From positions 1-64,000 of the forward strand of contig NZ_JNWO01000023.1 of the NCBI RefSeq assembly GCF_000716435.1: DNA of 64,000 bases. Reading direction: 5' to 3'. Shown one piece after another: positions 16,276 to 25,139 of the stretch (position 1 is its first letter; each line of letters opens with the position of its first letter). The notes under the pieces are model-generated. The model ran no database searches. It was not told the origin of the DNA and saw nothing but the letters and a program-made list of their open reading frames with translations. The position numbers and the translations under genes were made by a program. Source of the stretch: Streptomyces xylophagus. Its GTDB lineage: Bacteria > Actinomycetota > Actinomycetes > Streptomycetales > Streptomycetaceae.

Positions 16276-16932
16276 ATGGGTGCCGTGAAGACCAAGCGGA
16301 TGCCGCGGGCGGTCCGTGAGCAGCAGATGCTCGACGCCGCCGTGCGGACCTTCGGGCAGCGCGGCTACATGGCCGCGTCGATGGACGAGATCGCCGAACT
16401 CGCGGGCGTGTCCAAGCCGTTGGTGTATCTGTACCTGAACTCGAAGGAAGACCTCTTCACCGCGTGCATCCGGCGCGAGGGACAGGCGCTCACCGAGACG
16501 GTACGGGCCGGGGTGGACACCGCCTCGCCCGCCGACCACCAACTCCGGGACGGACTGCGGGCGTTCTTCACCCACACCGCCCAGCATCCGGACGGTTGGT
16601 CCGTCCTGCATCTCCAGGCCCGCACCCACGGGGAGCCCTTCGCGGCCGAGGTGGCCGCGATGCGCGCGGAACTCGTCGCGTTCGTCACCCAGTTGATAGC
16701 GGTCGCAGCCCGTGAGGCCCACCGCGACCCCGACCTCCCCGAGCACGAGGTGGCCGGCCTCGCGGAAGCCCTCGTCGGCGCCGCCGAGTCCCTCGCCGCC
16801 TGGGCCAACGCGACCCCCGGCGTCACCGCCAAGCAGGCGGCGGCGACCCTGATGAACTTCGCGTGGGCGGGGCTGGGCAACCTGATGGAGGGGCGGCCCT
16901 GGATGCCACCGCAGAATCAGGCTTCTGAATGA
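16276..16932 (+). CDS. TetR-family transcriptional regulator
   Basis: This 218-residue protein has an N-terminal TetR helix-turn-helix (REQQMLDAAVRTFGQRGYMA to SKPLVYLYLNSKEDLF, about 14-58) and an all-helical ligand domain. There is no ribosome site. TACCCT at 16264-16269 ends six bases before the ATG, so the transcript is probably leaderless. The MaoC/acyl-CoA synthetase region 3.3 kb away has TetR-type palindromes and is one candidate target, but the genes between make this uncertain. Confidence 0.88.
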   Translation: MGAVKTKRMPRAVREQQMLDAAVRTFGQRGYMAASMDEIAELAGVSKPLVYLYLNSKEDLFTACIRREGQALTETVRAGVDTASPADHQLRDGLRAFFTHTAQHPDGWSVLHLQARTHGEPFAAEVAAMRAELVAFVTQLIAVAAREAHRDPDLPEHEVAGLAEALVGAAESLAAWANATPGVTAKQAAATLMNFAWAGLGNLMEGRPWMPPQNQASE

Positions 16933-17395
16933 ATCCCACCATTACCTTGCACAGCACTGTCACAGTGAATTGACATTCAAAAGAAAACTTTGAATTCGTT
17001 GTGCGATCCCCATGGTCATGTCAAGGTAATAATCTTCAGTGCGGCGTAAAGCTGTCGAGGTGAGGATTGACTTCCCCTGGCGGCCCGATGAGAATCTCCG
17101 TCGGAATGCTCATGATCCGCTGCATGACGGAAGTGGCAGGCTGTATCGAGCCTCAGGGGGGGCTGCGTCATGAACGTGCGTCGATTCGGGTTGTTCGGAG
17201 CAGGTGCGGGGATTTCTTCGGTCTAGGTTTCCGGTCCGGTCCAGCTGTGCACATTATTGATTGCGCACCCCGGGAATCCTCTTGACTGTCCTGGTTGATT
17301 ACTCATAACGTCCCGGATCGACGGTGTGCGGATACCTCAAATGCCGTCCGACCTGTTTCACGTTGGGCAATTCTGCTCCCAGAAAAGGTGGTCTC
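16933..17395. other. 463-bp intergenic region of lower GC
   Basis: This stretch is visibly richer in A and T than the rest of the window, especially at 16930-17060. It holds only a 72-codon open frame (17067-17285) with unconvincing codon use and no ribosome site. It probably contains the promoter of the secreted-peptidase pair. I see no RNA gene and no clear terminator in it. Confidence 0.5.
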
Positions 17396-18148
17396 ATGTC
17401 AGAGCACGTAAACGCACCGGAGGCGGCGAGACGCGGGCGTCGGGGGAGGCTGACCGGCTCCGTCGCACTGGTACTGGCGCTGGCCTCGGCCCCCGTGCTG
17501 ATGCCTGCCGCGGCTTTCGCCGACACGACTGTCAGTGGGGTGATAGGTGAGGACGCGACCGGCGCGACCTCGGATGTCGCGGCAAAGGACACGCAGGTCG
17601 ACACCGCCGTCGCGGCCCTGGACGACGGCTCCGACGTGTCCGGAACGGTCAGCTACACCTCTGTCACCATCACCGGGCAGCAGCAGCAGACCAGCTACTG
17701 GTGTGTACCGGCCTCGTCGCGTGCCACGCTCACGGCATTCGGGGTGACCAAATACCAGTCGGAGCTCGCGCCGCTGCTCGGAACCACCAGCAGTGGGACC
17801 AAGATGTCAAAGGTCCCGGCAGTCCTGAACAGCCTCGAATCGTCGAACAAGTATGTCCTCAACAGCAATACCGACAGCGCGAAGCTGCTTTTTGCGCGGG
17901 TCCAGGTGAACGTCAAGAACTGGGGTGCGCCGCTCATTGCGGCAATTCAGGGAAACGATCTGCCGCTGTGGAGCGCGGAAGGCTATTACGGCTACCATGC
18001 GGTCGTGCTCTATGGTTATGCGAGCAACAATGCCTGGATTCAGTACGACGACCCGATAGACGTGGACGCGCTGTACGGGCGTCACGTCACGAACAGGTCG
18101 TACCTGTACGCGGGCCTCAAGGATGAGCAGGATTATCTTGTCTGGTAG
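17396..18148 (+). CDS. Secreted C39-like papain-fold peptidase
   Basis: This 250-residue protein has a Sec signal peptide: basic RRGRRGR, a hydrophobic core at 20-38 and cleavage after AFA at about residue 42. The mature protein resembles the Peptidase_C39_2 fold, with Cys103 in QQQQTSYWCVPAS, His201 in GYHAVVLYG and Asp218/219 in QYDDP forming a plausible Cys-His-Asp triad. Unlike bacteriocin-processing C39 domains it is not fused to an ABC transporter. It overlaps the downstream lipoprotein gene by 26 bp. The substrate is unknown. Codon use includes more A/T-ending codons than its neighbours. Confidence 0.72.
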   Translation: MSEHVNAPEAARRGRRGRLTGSVALVLALASAPVLMPAAAFADTTVSGVIGEDATGATSDVAAKDTQVDTAVAALDDGSDVSGTVSYTSVTITGQQQQTSYWCVPASSRATLTAFGVTKYQSELAPLLGTTSSGTKMSKVPAVLNSLESSNKYVLNSNTDSAKLLFARVQVNVKNWGAPLIAAIQGNDLPLWSAEGYYGYHAVVLYGYASNNAWIQYDDPIDVDALYGRHVTNRSYLYAGLKDEQDYLVW

Positions 18149-19343
18149 GCACCCTTTTCGGCTCTTGCTCAGCCTGGCCGCCCTGGCCGGGCTGAGCGCC
18201 TGCGGGATGTCCGCGGCCGAAGCCCGATCGTCGGCGTCCCCTGCGGCGACGGGGTCGACCATCACCCTGGGAAGGGTGACTTCGCTGCCCGCCGGTCTCA
18301 AGACGCTCAAGGCCGATGGTGCTCTGCGGATGCCCAGCGGCTGGACCGTGGCCGGCTACGGCGTGCACAGGTCGACCGACTACGTGGTGTTCGGTGCGGT
18401 CTCCACGGCCGGCACCTCCTCCACGGGGTCGGTCGGTTCGGCGGCGTCCACCCGCCCCACGGAAACGTGGGTGGTGGACACCAGGACCGGTGTGACGCAC
18501 CGCTACGCGCAGATCAACTCCGGTTGGTACGCGGGCGTCGTCCTGGCGGCGAACGGCTGGGCGATTCGTAAGGAGGTCCAGCAGGTCTCGGACAGTGAGT
18601 GCGGCGGCAAGGCCTCGTACGACTGTTTCAACTGGCGCCTGTATGTCCAGCAACTCCCGTCGGGCAAGCCGCGTCTGCTGGCCCGGTCCGCCAAGGCGGG
18701 CAGCCAGTCGCTCAGCCCGTCGCTGGTCACTGACGGCAAGCGAATCGCCTGGGAGCAGGGCGACGGCTCGGGCAAGTACACCGTCGAGGAGTGGACTCCC
18801 GGAGCGGCGAAGGCGGAGCGGGCAGCCGTCCGCTCCACCGCGGGGAGCCTGGCCTTCACCGGTGGAAGCCTCTATGTGAACGAGGCTTCCGACGTGGCGT
18901 CGAACGGTGTGGCGCTGCACACCGTCACACCTGTGGCGTTGCCCGGTGACTCCGTCGGTGTGGTCGTGCCGACCACCACCTATCGGGGGAGCGGAACCGC
19001 GGCGATCAGGGGAAGCGATGTTCTCTACTTCCCGAAGGCGGCTGACGGCGACGGCCAGTGGGCGGTGACGACTCTCGGCACCCGGGCGGGTCACGGTCAG
19101 GTGAGCAAGCTCCTCAAGCCCGCCCTGTCCGGTCCTTACTCGGCCGAATGGCTGACCAGCGGCCGGTTCATCAGCTGGTCGGTCAGCGGACTCACGGTCT
19201 ACAGCACCACGAGCAACAGCGGGCTCACCTTCAGTTCGGACTCGGGCGGCTTCACGACCCCTCGCGCGAACTCCGGCTACCTGGACCTGGGTTACAACCC
19301 CGGCGGGAGCAAGAACTCGCTGATCGCCTGGAAGAAGTACTGA
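18123..19343 (+). CDS. Secreted lipoprotein, possibly beta-propeller
   Basis: This 406-residue protein has a lipoprotein signal peptide with lipobox LSAC (Cys27). The rest is rich in repeated blade-like strands, each with a Trp or Tyr near a turn (TWVVDTRTG, LYVQQLPSGK, IAWEQGDGSGKY, FISWSVSGLTVY), which resembles WD40/PQQ-like propellers. It is translationally coupled to the C39-like peptidase, which suggests that the lipoprotein binds, presents or restrains the peptidase at the cell surface. No named family is recognised. Confidence 0.65.
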   Translation: MSRIILSGRHPFRLLLSLAALAGLSACGMSAAEARSSASPAATGSTITLGRVTSLPAGLKTLKADGALRMPSGWTVAGYGVHRSTDYVVFGAVSTAGTSSTGSVGSAASTRPTETWVVDTRTGVTHRYAQINSGWYAGVVLAANGWAIRKEVQQVSDSECGGKASYDCFNWRLYVQQLPSGKPRLLARSAKAGSQSLSPSLVTDGKRIAWEQGDGSGKYTVEEWTPGAAKAERAAVRSTAGSLAFTGGSLYVNEASDVASNGVALHTVTPVALPGDSVGVVVPTTTYRGSGTAAIRGSDVLYFPKAADGDGQWAVTTLGTRAGHGQVSKLLKPALSGPYSAEWLTSGRFISWSVSGLTVYSTTSNSGLTFSSDSGGFTTPRANSGYLDLGYNPGGSKNSLIAWKKY

Positions 19344-19380
19344 GTGCTGTCAGTGTTCTGAGTGCTCCATCAGGGCCGGG

Positions 19381-20235
19381 TCAACCCTCCAGGGGGTGGA
19401 TCCGGCCCTCCACGTGTACCCGGTCCCGGTCTTCGCCCCGCAGCTGAAACCGTCCGCCCTCCGCCGCGTACTCCACCACCCCCGGCAGCAGCACCGGCGC
19501 CCTGAACTCGGCCCGCACCCGGGTGCGTTCGGGTGTGCCGTGCGCCGCGAGGCATCGGGCCGCCGTCCACATGCCGTGCGCGATGGCGCGGGGGAAGCCG
19601 AACAGGCGGGCGGTGAGCGGGTAGAGGTGGATGGGGTTGCGGTCGCCGGACGCGGCGCCGTAGCGGCGGCCCACGTCCTCGCCGAGCCGCCACTCGGCGA
19701 CGGTGGGCAACGGGGCCTGCGCTTCAGGGACTTCGGGCGTACGCGCGTCGGGGCGGTGGTGCCGGGCGAGGTACGTGCTCCGCGACTCCCAGAGGACCTT
19801 GTCCCCGGCCCGCATCTCGGTGCTGACCGTCGCCTCGGTGCCGCGTCGGTGCGGGGCCAACTCGTCGACGTAGACGCTGAGTTCGTACTCCCCGGTGGCC
19901 GGTACCGCCGTGTGCCGGGTGATCTCCACCGAGGTGTGGACCAGGCCGAGCAGCGGGAGCGGGAAGGCGCGGCAGCTCATCAGGCGCATGGCGAGGGGGA
20001 AGCCGAGGACGTGCGGATAGGTGAGGGGGAGGGCGTCTTCTCCGGTGGCGAAGCCGCAGACCCGTTCGTAGGCGGCCAGTTTGGCCAGGTCGACGCGTAC
20101 GCCGGGCAGGACGAGGCGGGTGCGGGGGAACGCGGCGTCCGAGCGGGGTCTTTTGAAGGGAGAGAGGAGGGCGCCGCGGAGGAGGAGCGGGGTGAGTGCG
20201 GGGGTGTCGGTGAGGGTCGGATAGGGGTTGGCCAT
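19381..20235 (-). CDS. MaoC-like dehydratase (hot-dog fold)
   Basis: This 284-residue protein consists of two hot-dog-like halves. The C-terminal half has the hydratase-2 motif YGAASGDRNPIHLYP (about 193-207), with the catalytic Asp and His, and AHGMWTAARCL. Such proteins hydrate trans-2-enoyl-CoA or serve as FAS-II dehydratase subunits. It is divergent from an acyl-CoA synthetase gene, consistent with fatty-acyl metabolism, and two TetR-type palindromes lie 39-68 bp upstream of its start. Confidence 0.83.
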   Translation of the reverse strand: MANPYPTLTDTPALTPLLLRGALLSPFKRPRSDAAFPRTRLVLPGVRVDLAKLAAYERVCGFATGEDALPLTYPHVLGFPLAMRLMSCRAFPLPLLGLVHTSVEITRHTAVPATGEYELSVYVDELAPHRRGTEATVSTEMRAGDKVLWESRSTYLARHHRPDARTPEVPEAQAPLPTVAEWRLGEDVGRRYGAASGDRNPIHLYPLTARLFGFPRAIAHGMWTAARCLAAHGTPERTRVRAEFRAPVLLPGVVEYAAEGGRFQLRGEDRDRVHVEGRIHPLEG

Positions 20236-20273
20236 GTCCCACTCCCGGGTGCGTCCTGGGCGGCTCTTTTCGG

Positions 20274-20303
20274 CTTACTTCGCAGTAAGGTTACCGCAGG
20301 TAA
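20274..20303. promoter_or_regulatory. Tandem TetR-type operators between MaoC and acyl-CoA synthetase genes
   Basis: There are two adjacent palindromes: CTTACT-TCGC-AGTAAG (20274-20289) and TTACC-GCA-GGTAA (20291-20303), both with perfect arms. They lie in the 351-bp divergent region (20236-20586). This is the type of site used by TetR regulators of acyl-CoA metabolism. The rest of the region shows no further gene. Confidence 0.6.
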
Positions 20304-20586
20304 GGCCAAGTGGGACGAGCTGGACGCGCCATGGCGGGCGCATGGGTGACGCAGAGGCAACGCAAGGCGGACGTATAGCCGACAAAGCCGCGTGAACCCG
20401 CCGAGGATGCACAGGCCCGGCTCCGTACCACCCCCGAACCCGCACCAAGTCCCCACGCGGGACCCGTACGATCTTCGACCTGACCCGCGGTAACACCCCG
20501 GCCCCGGCCGAGGATGAACACCTCGGTACGCACCATGCGTACCTAATGCAGCAGAGCGGTACAAGCTGCACGCCTCAGGAGCTGCC

Positions 20587-22500
20587 ATGTCCCTCGCGTA
20601 CCCGTCCGGCCACGACTACGACGGCGCGCCCGTACTCGTCGAGCCCGAGATCCGGCGGCTCGACGGAGTGGTGCGGGAGGTGTCCGTACCGCCGCTGGTG
20701 CCGCCGGCGACGCACGGCTCGCTCGCCGACGTGCCGTTCGAGAACGCGGCGATCGCGCCCGACCACCGGGTCCTCAGCAGGCAGGCCGAGGACGGGAGTT
20801 GGGTGGACGTGACGGCGGCGGAGTTCGCCGAGCAGGTGCAGGCCGTCGCCAAGGGGCTGATCGCGGAGGGCCTCCAGCCGGGCGACCGGATCGCGGTCAT
20901 GGCGCGGACGTCGTACGAGTGGACGCTCCTCGACTTCGCCGCGTGGGCGGCCGGTCTTGTCACCGTGCCCGTCTACCCGACCTCCTCCCTCTTCCAGATC
21001 CGGTGGATCCTCCAGGACACGGGCGCGGTCGCGATGGCCGCCGAGACGGTCGCGCAGGCGGCGGCGCTCGGCCCGGAAACGCCCCGGCTCCCCGACCTGC
21101 GCCACATGTGGGTGTTCGAGAAGGGGCACCTGGAGCGGCTGGCCGAGCTGGGCCGGACCGTCCCGGACCAGGAAGTCGCCGTACGGCGGGGGGTGTTGCT
21201 GCCCGACACGCTCGCCACCGTCATCTACACCTCGGGCACCACCGGCCGCCCCAAGGGCTGCGCGATCACGCACGGCAACTTCCTCGCGGAGATCGACAAC
21301 GCGATCGAACTCCTCTACCCCGTCTTCAAGAACAAGCCGAACGAAGAGCCCTCCACACTCCTCTTCCTCCCCTACTCCCATGTGTTCGGCCGCATGGTCG
21401 CGATCGCCTGCGTCCGCGCCCGGGTCCGGCTCGGCCACGCCGCGAGCCTCAAGTCCGAAGACCTGCTGGCCGACCTGGCGAGCTTCCAGCCGACCTTCCT
21501 GCTGGCCATCCCGTACATGCTCGAGAAGGTCTTCAACAACGCGCGGGCCAAGGCGGAGAAGGGCGGCCGGGGCAAGGTCTTCGACCGCGCGACGAACGTG
21601 GCCCGCCGCTACGGCGAGGCGATGGAGGCCCGCCAGTCCGGCAAGAGCTCGGGCCCGAGCCGCCCGCTGAAGACGGCCCGCACCTTCTACGACCCGCTGG
21701 TCTACCGCAGAATCCGCAACGCCCTCGGCGGCAAGCTCCGTTACATCATCTGCGGCGGCTCCCCGCTGGGCCGCCGCCTCGCCGCGTTCTACGCCGGCGC
21801 GGGCATCGAGATCTTCGAGGGCTACGGCCTGACCGAGACGACCGCGGCGGCCACCTGCACGCCCCCGCTCAAACCCCGCCTGGGGACGGTGGGTTGGCCG
21901 ATGCCCGGCACCCGGGTGCGGATCGCGCAGGACGGCGAGATCCTGCTCTACGGCGGCCAGGTCTTCCGCGGCTACTGGGACCCGCACAACGACGGGGTGA
22001 TCCCCGCGTCCCAGGACGGCTGGCTCGCCACCGGCGACATCGGCCGCCTGGACGACGAGGGCTACCTCACCATCACCGGCCGCAAGAAGGAGATCCTGAT
22101 CACCGCGGGCGGCAAGAACGTGGCCCCGGCCCCGCTGGAGAACTGGCTGCGCTCCCACCCCCTGATCGCCCAGTGCATGGTCGTCGGCGACCGCCGCCCC
22201 TACGTCGCCGCCCTCATCACCCTCGACCTCGAAGGCATCACCCACTGGCGCCAGATGAACGGCAAACACCCCGTCCCTGCCGAACTCCTCATCGACGACG
22301 AGGAGTTGAGAGACGTCCTGCAACGCGCGGTGGACGACGCCAACAAGTTGGTCTCCCGCCCCGAGTCCATCCGCCGCTTCAGCGTCCTCCCGGGCGACTT
22401 CACCGAGGCGGCCGGCCACCTCACCCCGTCGATGAAACTCCGCCGCGAGGTCCTCATGCGGGACTTCGCGGCGGACATCGAGGCCTTGTACGCGAACTAG
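20587..22500 (+). CDS. Long-chain acyl-CoA synthetase (AMP-dependent ligase)
   Basis: This 637-residue adenylate-forming enzyme has the P-loop-like motif YTSGTTGRPKGC (about 214-225), the A5 segment GYGLTETTAA, the A7 motif TGDIGRLDDEGY and the A8/A10 region GRKKEILITAGGKNVAP. It activates fatty acids as acyl-AMP and then acyl-CoA. The size and the long central helical insertion match FadD15-type long-chain enzymes. It starts at ATG 20587 after CAGGAGCT. The final codons are repeated twice more just downstream (see the repeat at 22472). Confidence 0.92.
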   Translation: MSLAYPSGHDYDGAPVLVEPEIRRLDGVVREVSVPPLVPPATHGSLADVPFENAAIAPDHRVLSRQAEDGSWVDVTAAEFAEQVQAVAKGLIAEGLQPGDRIAVMARTSYEWTLLDFAAWAAGLVTVPVYPTSSLFQIRWILQDTGAVAMAAETVAQAAALGPETPRLPDLRHMWVFEKGHLERLAELGRTVPDQEVAVRRGVLLPDTLATVIYTSGTTGRPKGCAITHGNFLAEIDNAIELLYPVFKNKPNEEPSTLLFLPYSHVFGRMVAIACVRARVRLGHAASLKSEDLLADLASFQPTFLLAIPYMLEKVFNNARAKAEKGGRGKVFDRATNVARRYGEAMEARQSGKSSGPSRPLKTARTFYDPLVYRRIRNALGGKLRYIICGGSPLGRRLAAFYAGAGIEIFEGYGLTETTAAATCTPPLKPRLGTVGWPMPGTRVRIAQDGEILLYGGQVFRGYWDPHNDGVIPASQDGWLATGDIGRLDDEGYLTITGRKKEILITAGGKNVAPAPLENWLRSHPLIAQCMVVGDRRPYVAALITLDLEGITHWRQMNGKHPVPAELLIDDEELRDVLQRAVDDANKLVSRPESIRRFSVLPGDFTEAAGHLTPSMKLRREVLMRDFAADIEALYAN

Positions 22501-22562
22501 CGGATATTGAGGGCTTGTTGTACGCGAACTAGCGGACGATCCGGGTCCTGTACGCGAACTAA
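22472..22562. repeat. Threefold repeat of the acyl-CoA synthetase gene's 3' end
   Basis: The last codons and stop of the gene (ending TGTACGCGAACTAG) occur three times: in the gene itself (22472-22500), at 22501-22532 and at 22533-22562. Copies two and three are progressively diverged but each retains TGTACGCGAACTA and a stop codon. This looks like a tandem duplication of about 30 bp. Confidence 0.75.
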
Positions 22563-22667
22563 GCGCCGTTCAGGGCGATTTGGTGAGATGGTGCGGACCT
22601 GGTTATTGACTTCACAAGACCCCCGCGCGACATTCCCAGCCCATTTCCTCGTCGGGCTGGAGCGGCC

Positions 22668-24443
22668 ATGACCCCGAGCACGGACGCACATGCGGAACTC
22701 CCGGGCAGAAGACGCGTGTTGGCCGGTGGTGCGGTCGCCGCACTCGCCGTGGCAGCCGGAGTCCCGCACTCCGCCCATGCCGCCGACCTCCCCCTCCTCG
22801 GCACCTACGACGTCGTCGTGATCGGCGCGGGAGCGGCCGGGATGACGGCCGCGCTGACCGCCGCCAAACAAGGCCTGAGCTGCGTGGTGGTCGAGAAGGC
22901 GCCGACGTTCGGGGGCTCGGCGGCCCGCTCGGGCGCGGGAATCTGGATCCCCAACAACCCGGTGATCCTGGCGGCGGGAGTCCCCGACACGCCCGCGAAG
23001 GCGGCCGCCTACCTGGCCGCGGTCGTAGGCTCCGACGTCTCGGCGGACCGCCAGCAGTCCTTCCTCTCCCACGGCCCCGCCATGATCTCCTTCGTCATGG
23101 CGAACAGCCCGCTGCGCTTCCGCTGGATGGAGGGATACAGCGACTACTACCCGGAGTTGGCGGGCGGCCTCCCCAACGGCCGTTCCATAGAACCCGATCA
23201 GCTCGACGGCAACATCCTCGGCACCGAACTCGCCCACCTCAACCCGCCGTACATGGCCGTCCCGAGCGGCATGGTCGTCTTCAGCGCCGACTACAAGTGG
23301 CTCGCCCTGTCCGCGGTCAGCGTCAAGGGCGCGGCCGTCGCCACCGAGTGCCTGGCCCGCGGCACCAAGGCGGCCCTGCTCGGCCAGAAGCCGCTCACCA
23401 TGGGCCAGTCCCTCGCCGCCGGCCTGCGCGCCGGACTCCAGTCCGCGGGGGTGCCGGTGTGGCTCAACACCCCGCTCACCGACCTGTACTTGGAGGGCGG
23501 TGCCGTCACCGGAGCCGTCGTCACGAGCGGCGGAACCGCCGGACTGGTCCGCGCCCGGCGCGGGGTCGTGGTCGGCTCCGGCGGCTTCGAGCACAACGCG
23601 GCCATGCGCGCCCAGTACCAGCGCCAGCCCATCGGCACGGACTGGACCGTCGGCGCGAAGGAGAACACCGGCGACGGCATCCAGGCGGGCCAACGGGCGG
23701 GCGCCGCACTGGCGTTGATGGACGACGCCTGGTGGGGCCCCACCATCCCCCTCCCCGACCAGCCGTACTTCTGCCTCGCCGAACGCACCCTCCCCGGCGG
23801 CCTGTTGATCAACCAGGCCGGTTCCCGCTTCGTCAACGAGGCCGCGCCGTACAGCGACGTCGTCCACATCATGTACGACCGCAACGCCGCCGCCCCCGAC
23901 ATCCCGGCCTGGCTGATCGTCGACCAGAACTACCGCAACCGCTACCTCTTCAAGGACGTGGCGCCGACGTTCACGTTCCCTGACAACTGGTACAGCTCGG
24001 GCGCGGCGTACAAGCAGTGGACCCTGGACGCCCTGGCCACCTCCATCGGCGTCCCGGCGGCGGCCCTCCGCTCCACCGTGAGCCGCTTCAACTCCCTTGC
24101 GGCGAGCGGCACGGACACGGACTTCGGGCGCGGCGACAGCGCGTACGACCACTACTACACGGACCCGTCGATCCTCCCCAACTCCTGCCTGGCCCCGCTC
24201 TGGCTCCCCCCGTACTACGCCTTCCGCATCGTCCCCGGCGACCTCGGCACCAAGGGCGGCATGCGCACGGACGCACGGGCACGGGTACTGCGGGCGGACG
24301 GTTCGGTGATCCCCGGCCTGTACGCGGCCGGGAACGCGAGTGCGGCGGTGATGGGACACAGTTACGCGGGCGCGGGCTCGACGATCGGTCCGGCGATGAC
24401 GTTCGGGTATGTGGCGGCGCTGGATCTGGCGGGGGCGCTGTAG
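22668..24443 (+). CDS. KstD-like FAD-binding dehydrogenase with Tat signal
   Basis: This 591-residue protein has a twin-arginine-like leader (GRRRVLAGG, followed by a hydrophobic stretch and an AHA|A-type cleavage site near residue 38). It then has the Rossmann FAD motif VVVIGAGAAGMTAALTAAKQG and the C-terminal GHSYAGAGSTIGPAMTFGYV characteristic of 3-ketosteroid-delta1-dehydrogenases and related fumarate-reductase-type flavoproteins. It probably oxidises a ketosteroid-like or other enone-forming substrate. Export with bound FAD would explain the Tat leader. A 9-bp stem terminator follows at 24468. Confidence 0.82.
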   Translation: MTPSTDAHAELPGRRRVLAGGAVAALAVAAGVPHSAHAADLPLLGTYDVVVIGAGAAGMTAALTAAKQGLSCVVVEKAPTFGGSAARSGAGIWIPNNPVILAAGVPDTPAKAAAYLAAVVGSDVSADRQQSFLSHGPAMISFVMANSPLRFRWMEGYSDYYPELAGGLPNGRSIEPDQLDGNILGTELAHLNPPYMAVPSGMVVFSADYKWLALSAVSVKGAAVATECLARGTKAALLGQKPLTMGQSLAAGLRAGLQSAGVPVWLNTPLTDLYLEGGAVTGAVVTSGGTAGLVRARRGVVVGSGGFEHNAAMRAQYQRQPIGTDWTVGAKENTGDGIQAGQRAGAALALMDDAWWGPTIPLPDQPYFCLAERTLPGGLLINQAGSRFVNEAAPYSDVVHIMYDRNAAAPDIPAWLIVDQNYRNRYLFKDVAPTFTFPDNWYSSGAAYKQWTLDALATSIGVPAAALRSTVSRFNSLAASGTDTDFGRGDSAYDHYYTDPSILPNSCLAPLWLPPYYAFRIVPGDLGTKGGMRTDARARVLRADGSVIPGLYAAGNASAAVMGHSYAGAGSTIGPAMTFGYVAALDLAGAL

Positions 24444-24467
24444 CGGTCGTAGCGCCGGTGTCGTGGT

Positions 24468-24497
24468 CTGGTCATCACCGGGTCAAGGGATGACCAG
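24468..24497. terminator. Hairpin after the KstD-like gene
   Basis: CTGGTCATC pairs with GATGACCAG across a 12-nt loop, 24 bp after the stop. There is no U-tract. Confidence 0.5.
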
Positions 24498-24644
24498 GCC
24501 GGGGCCAAGCGGCCGTATGCATTGCGCATGCAACGGGTTCGTAGGGCTGACATAGCCGGATTTGGGCCCTCGGTCGGTGGCTACTGTGATGGCGCGAACA
24601 CGTTCACAGTGGCCACGCTGACTTTAAGGGAAGAGGAGACGGCG

Positions 24645-25139
24645 GTGGGGGAGCCGAACCGTTCACGCCTTCTTGATTACGCGCAGGAGGCGGTGGCGGG
24701 GACACCCGGACCGCCGGAACCGCGTCGCTCCAGCCTGCTCGACTATGCGGAGGCGGAGACGCCTGAGCGCCCCGCAGCGGAGGCGCGACCGGGTCCCAAG
24801 CCCGGGGTGCCGCCCTACGAGACGGCCGTGTTCGTGCCCGCGCATCCGCGGTATGTCGACGCAGTGGACGAGGACGGGCGGCCGGTGCGCGTGCCGTTCG
24901 TCGTCTACGAACTCTTCGAGCACCCGGCGCAGCGGACGGCGGCCTACGCCTTCACCACGGTGGAGAAACTGGTGGACGCGTTCGGCGAGGCCCAGCCGTG
25001 GGTCGTCACCTCGATCGGGCCGCTCGCCGAGGCGCTCGGCGAGCGGGGAGCCACCGTCCTGCTCGACCCGAGGGTCGCCCCGGGGCGGCACAACTGGCAG
25101 CCGGCCGACGTGGCCGCCTACGCGCGGGAGGTGCGCTGA
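24645..25139 (+). CDS. SAV_915/SseB-like protein of a WXG-type cassette
   Basis: This 164-residue soluble protein has a repeated N-terminal motif LLDYA (residues 9-13 and 31-35) and a Pro-rich linker. A globular domain follows (about 58-164, with YETAVFVPAHPRYVDAVDEDG, PFVVYELFEHPAQRTAAYAF, EKLVDAFGEAQPWV) that I recognise as SAV_915-like, related to SseB N-terminal folds often found near type VII secretion substrates. I chose the GTG at 24645 because AAGAGGAG precedes it. Its stop overlaps the next ATG as TGATG. It may be a chaperone or targeting factor for the downstream proteins. Confidence 0.65.
   Translation: MGEPNRSRLLDYAQEAVAGTPGPPEPRRSSLLDYAEAETPERPAAEARPGPKPGVPPYETAVFVPAHPRYVDAVDEDGRPVRVPFVVYELFEHPAQRTAAYAFTTVEKLVDAFGEAQPWVVTSIGPLAEALGERGATVLLDPRVAPGRHNWQPADVAAYAREVR

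Noticed and set aside
17067..17285. 72-codon open frame before the C39-like peptidase
   Set aside because: It has no ribosome site, mixed codon use and no recognisable motif, and it lies in an A/T-richer intergenic stretch. Treated as chance.
22472..22562. Possible mini CRISPR array
   Set aside because: The three units are direct copies of a gene's 3' end with no unique spacers and no cas genes nearby.
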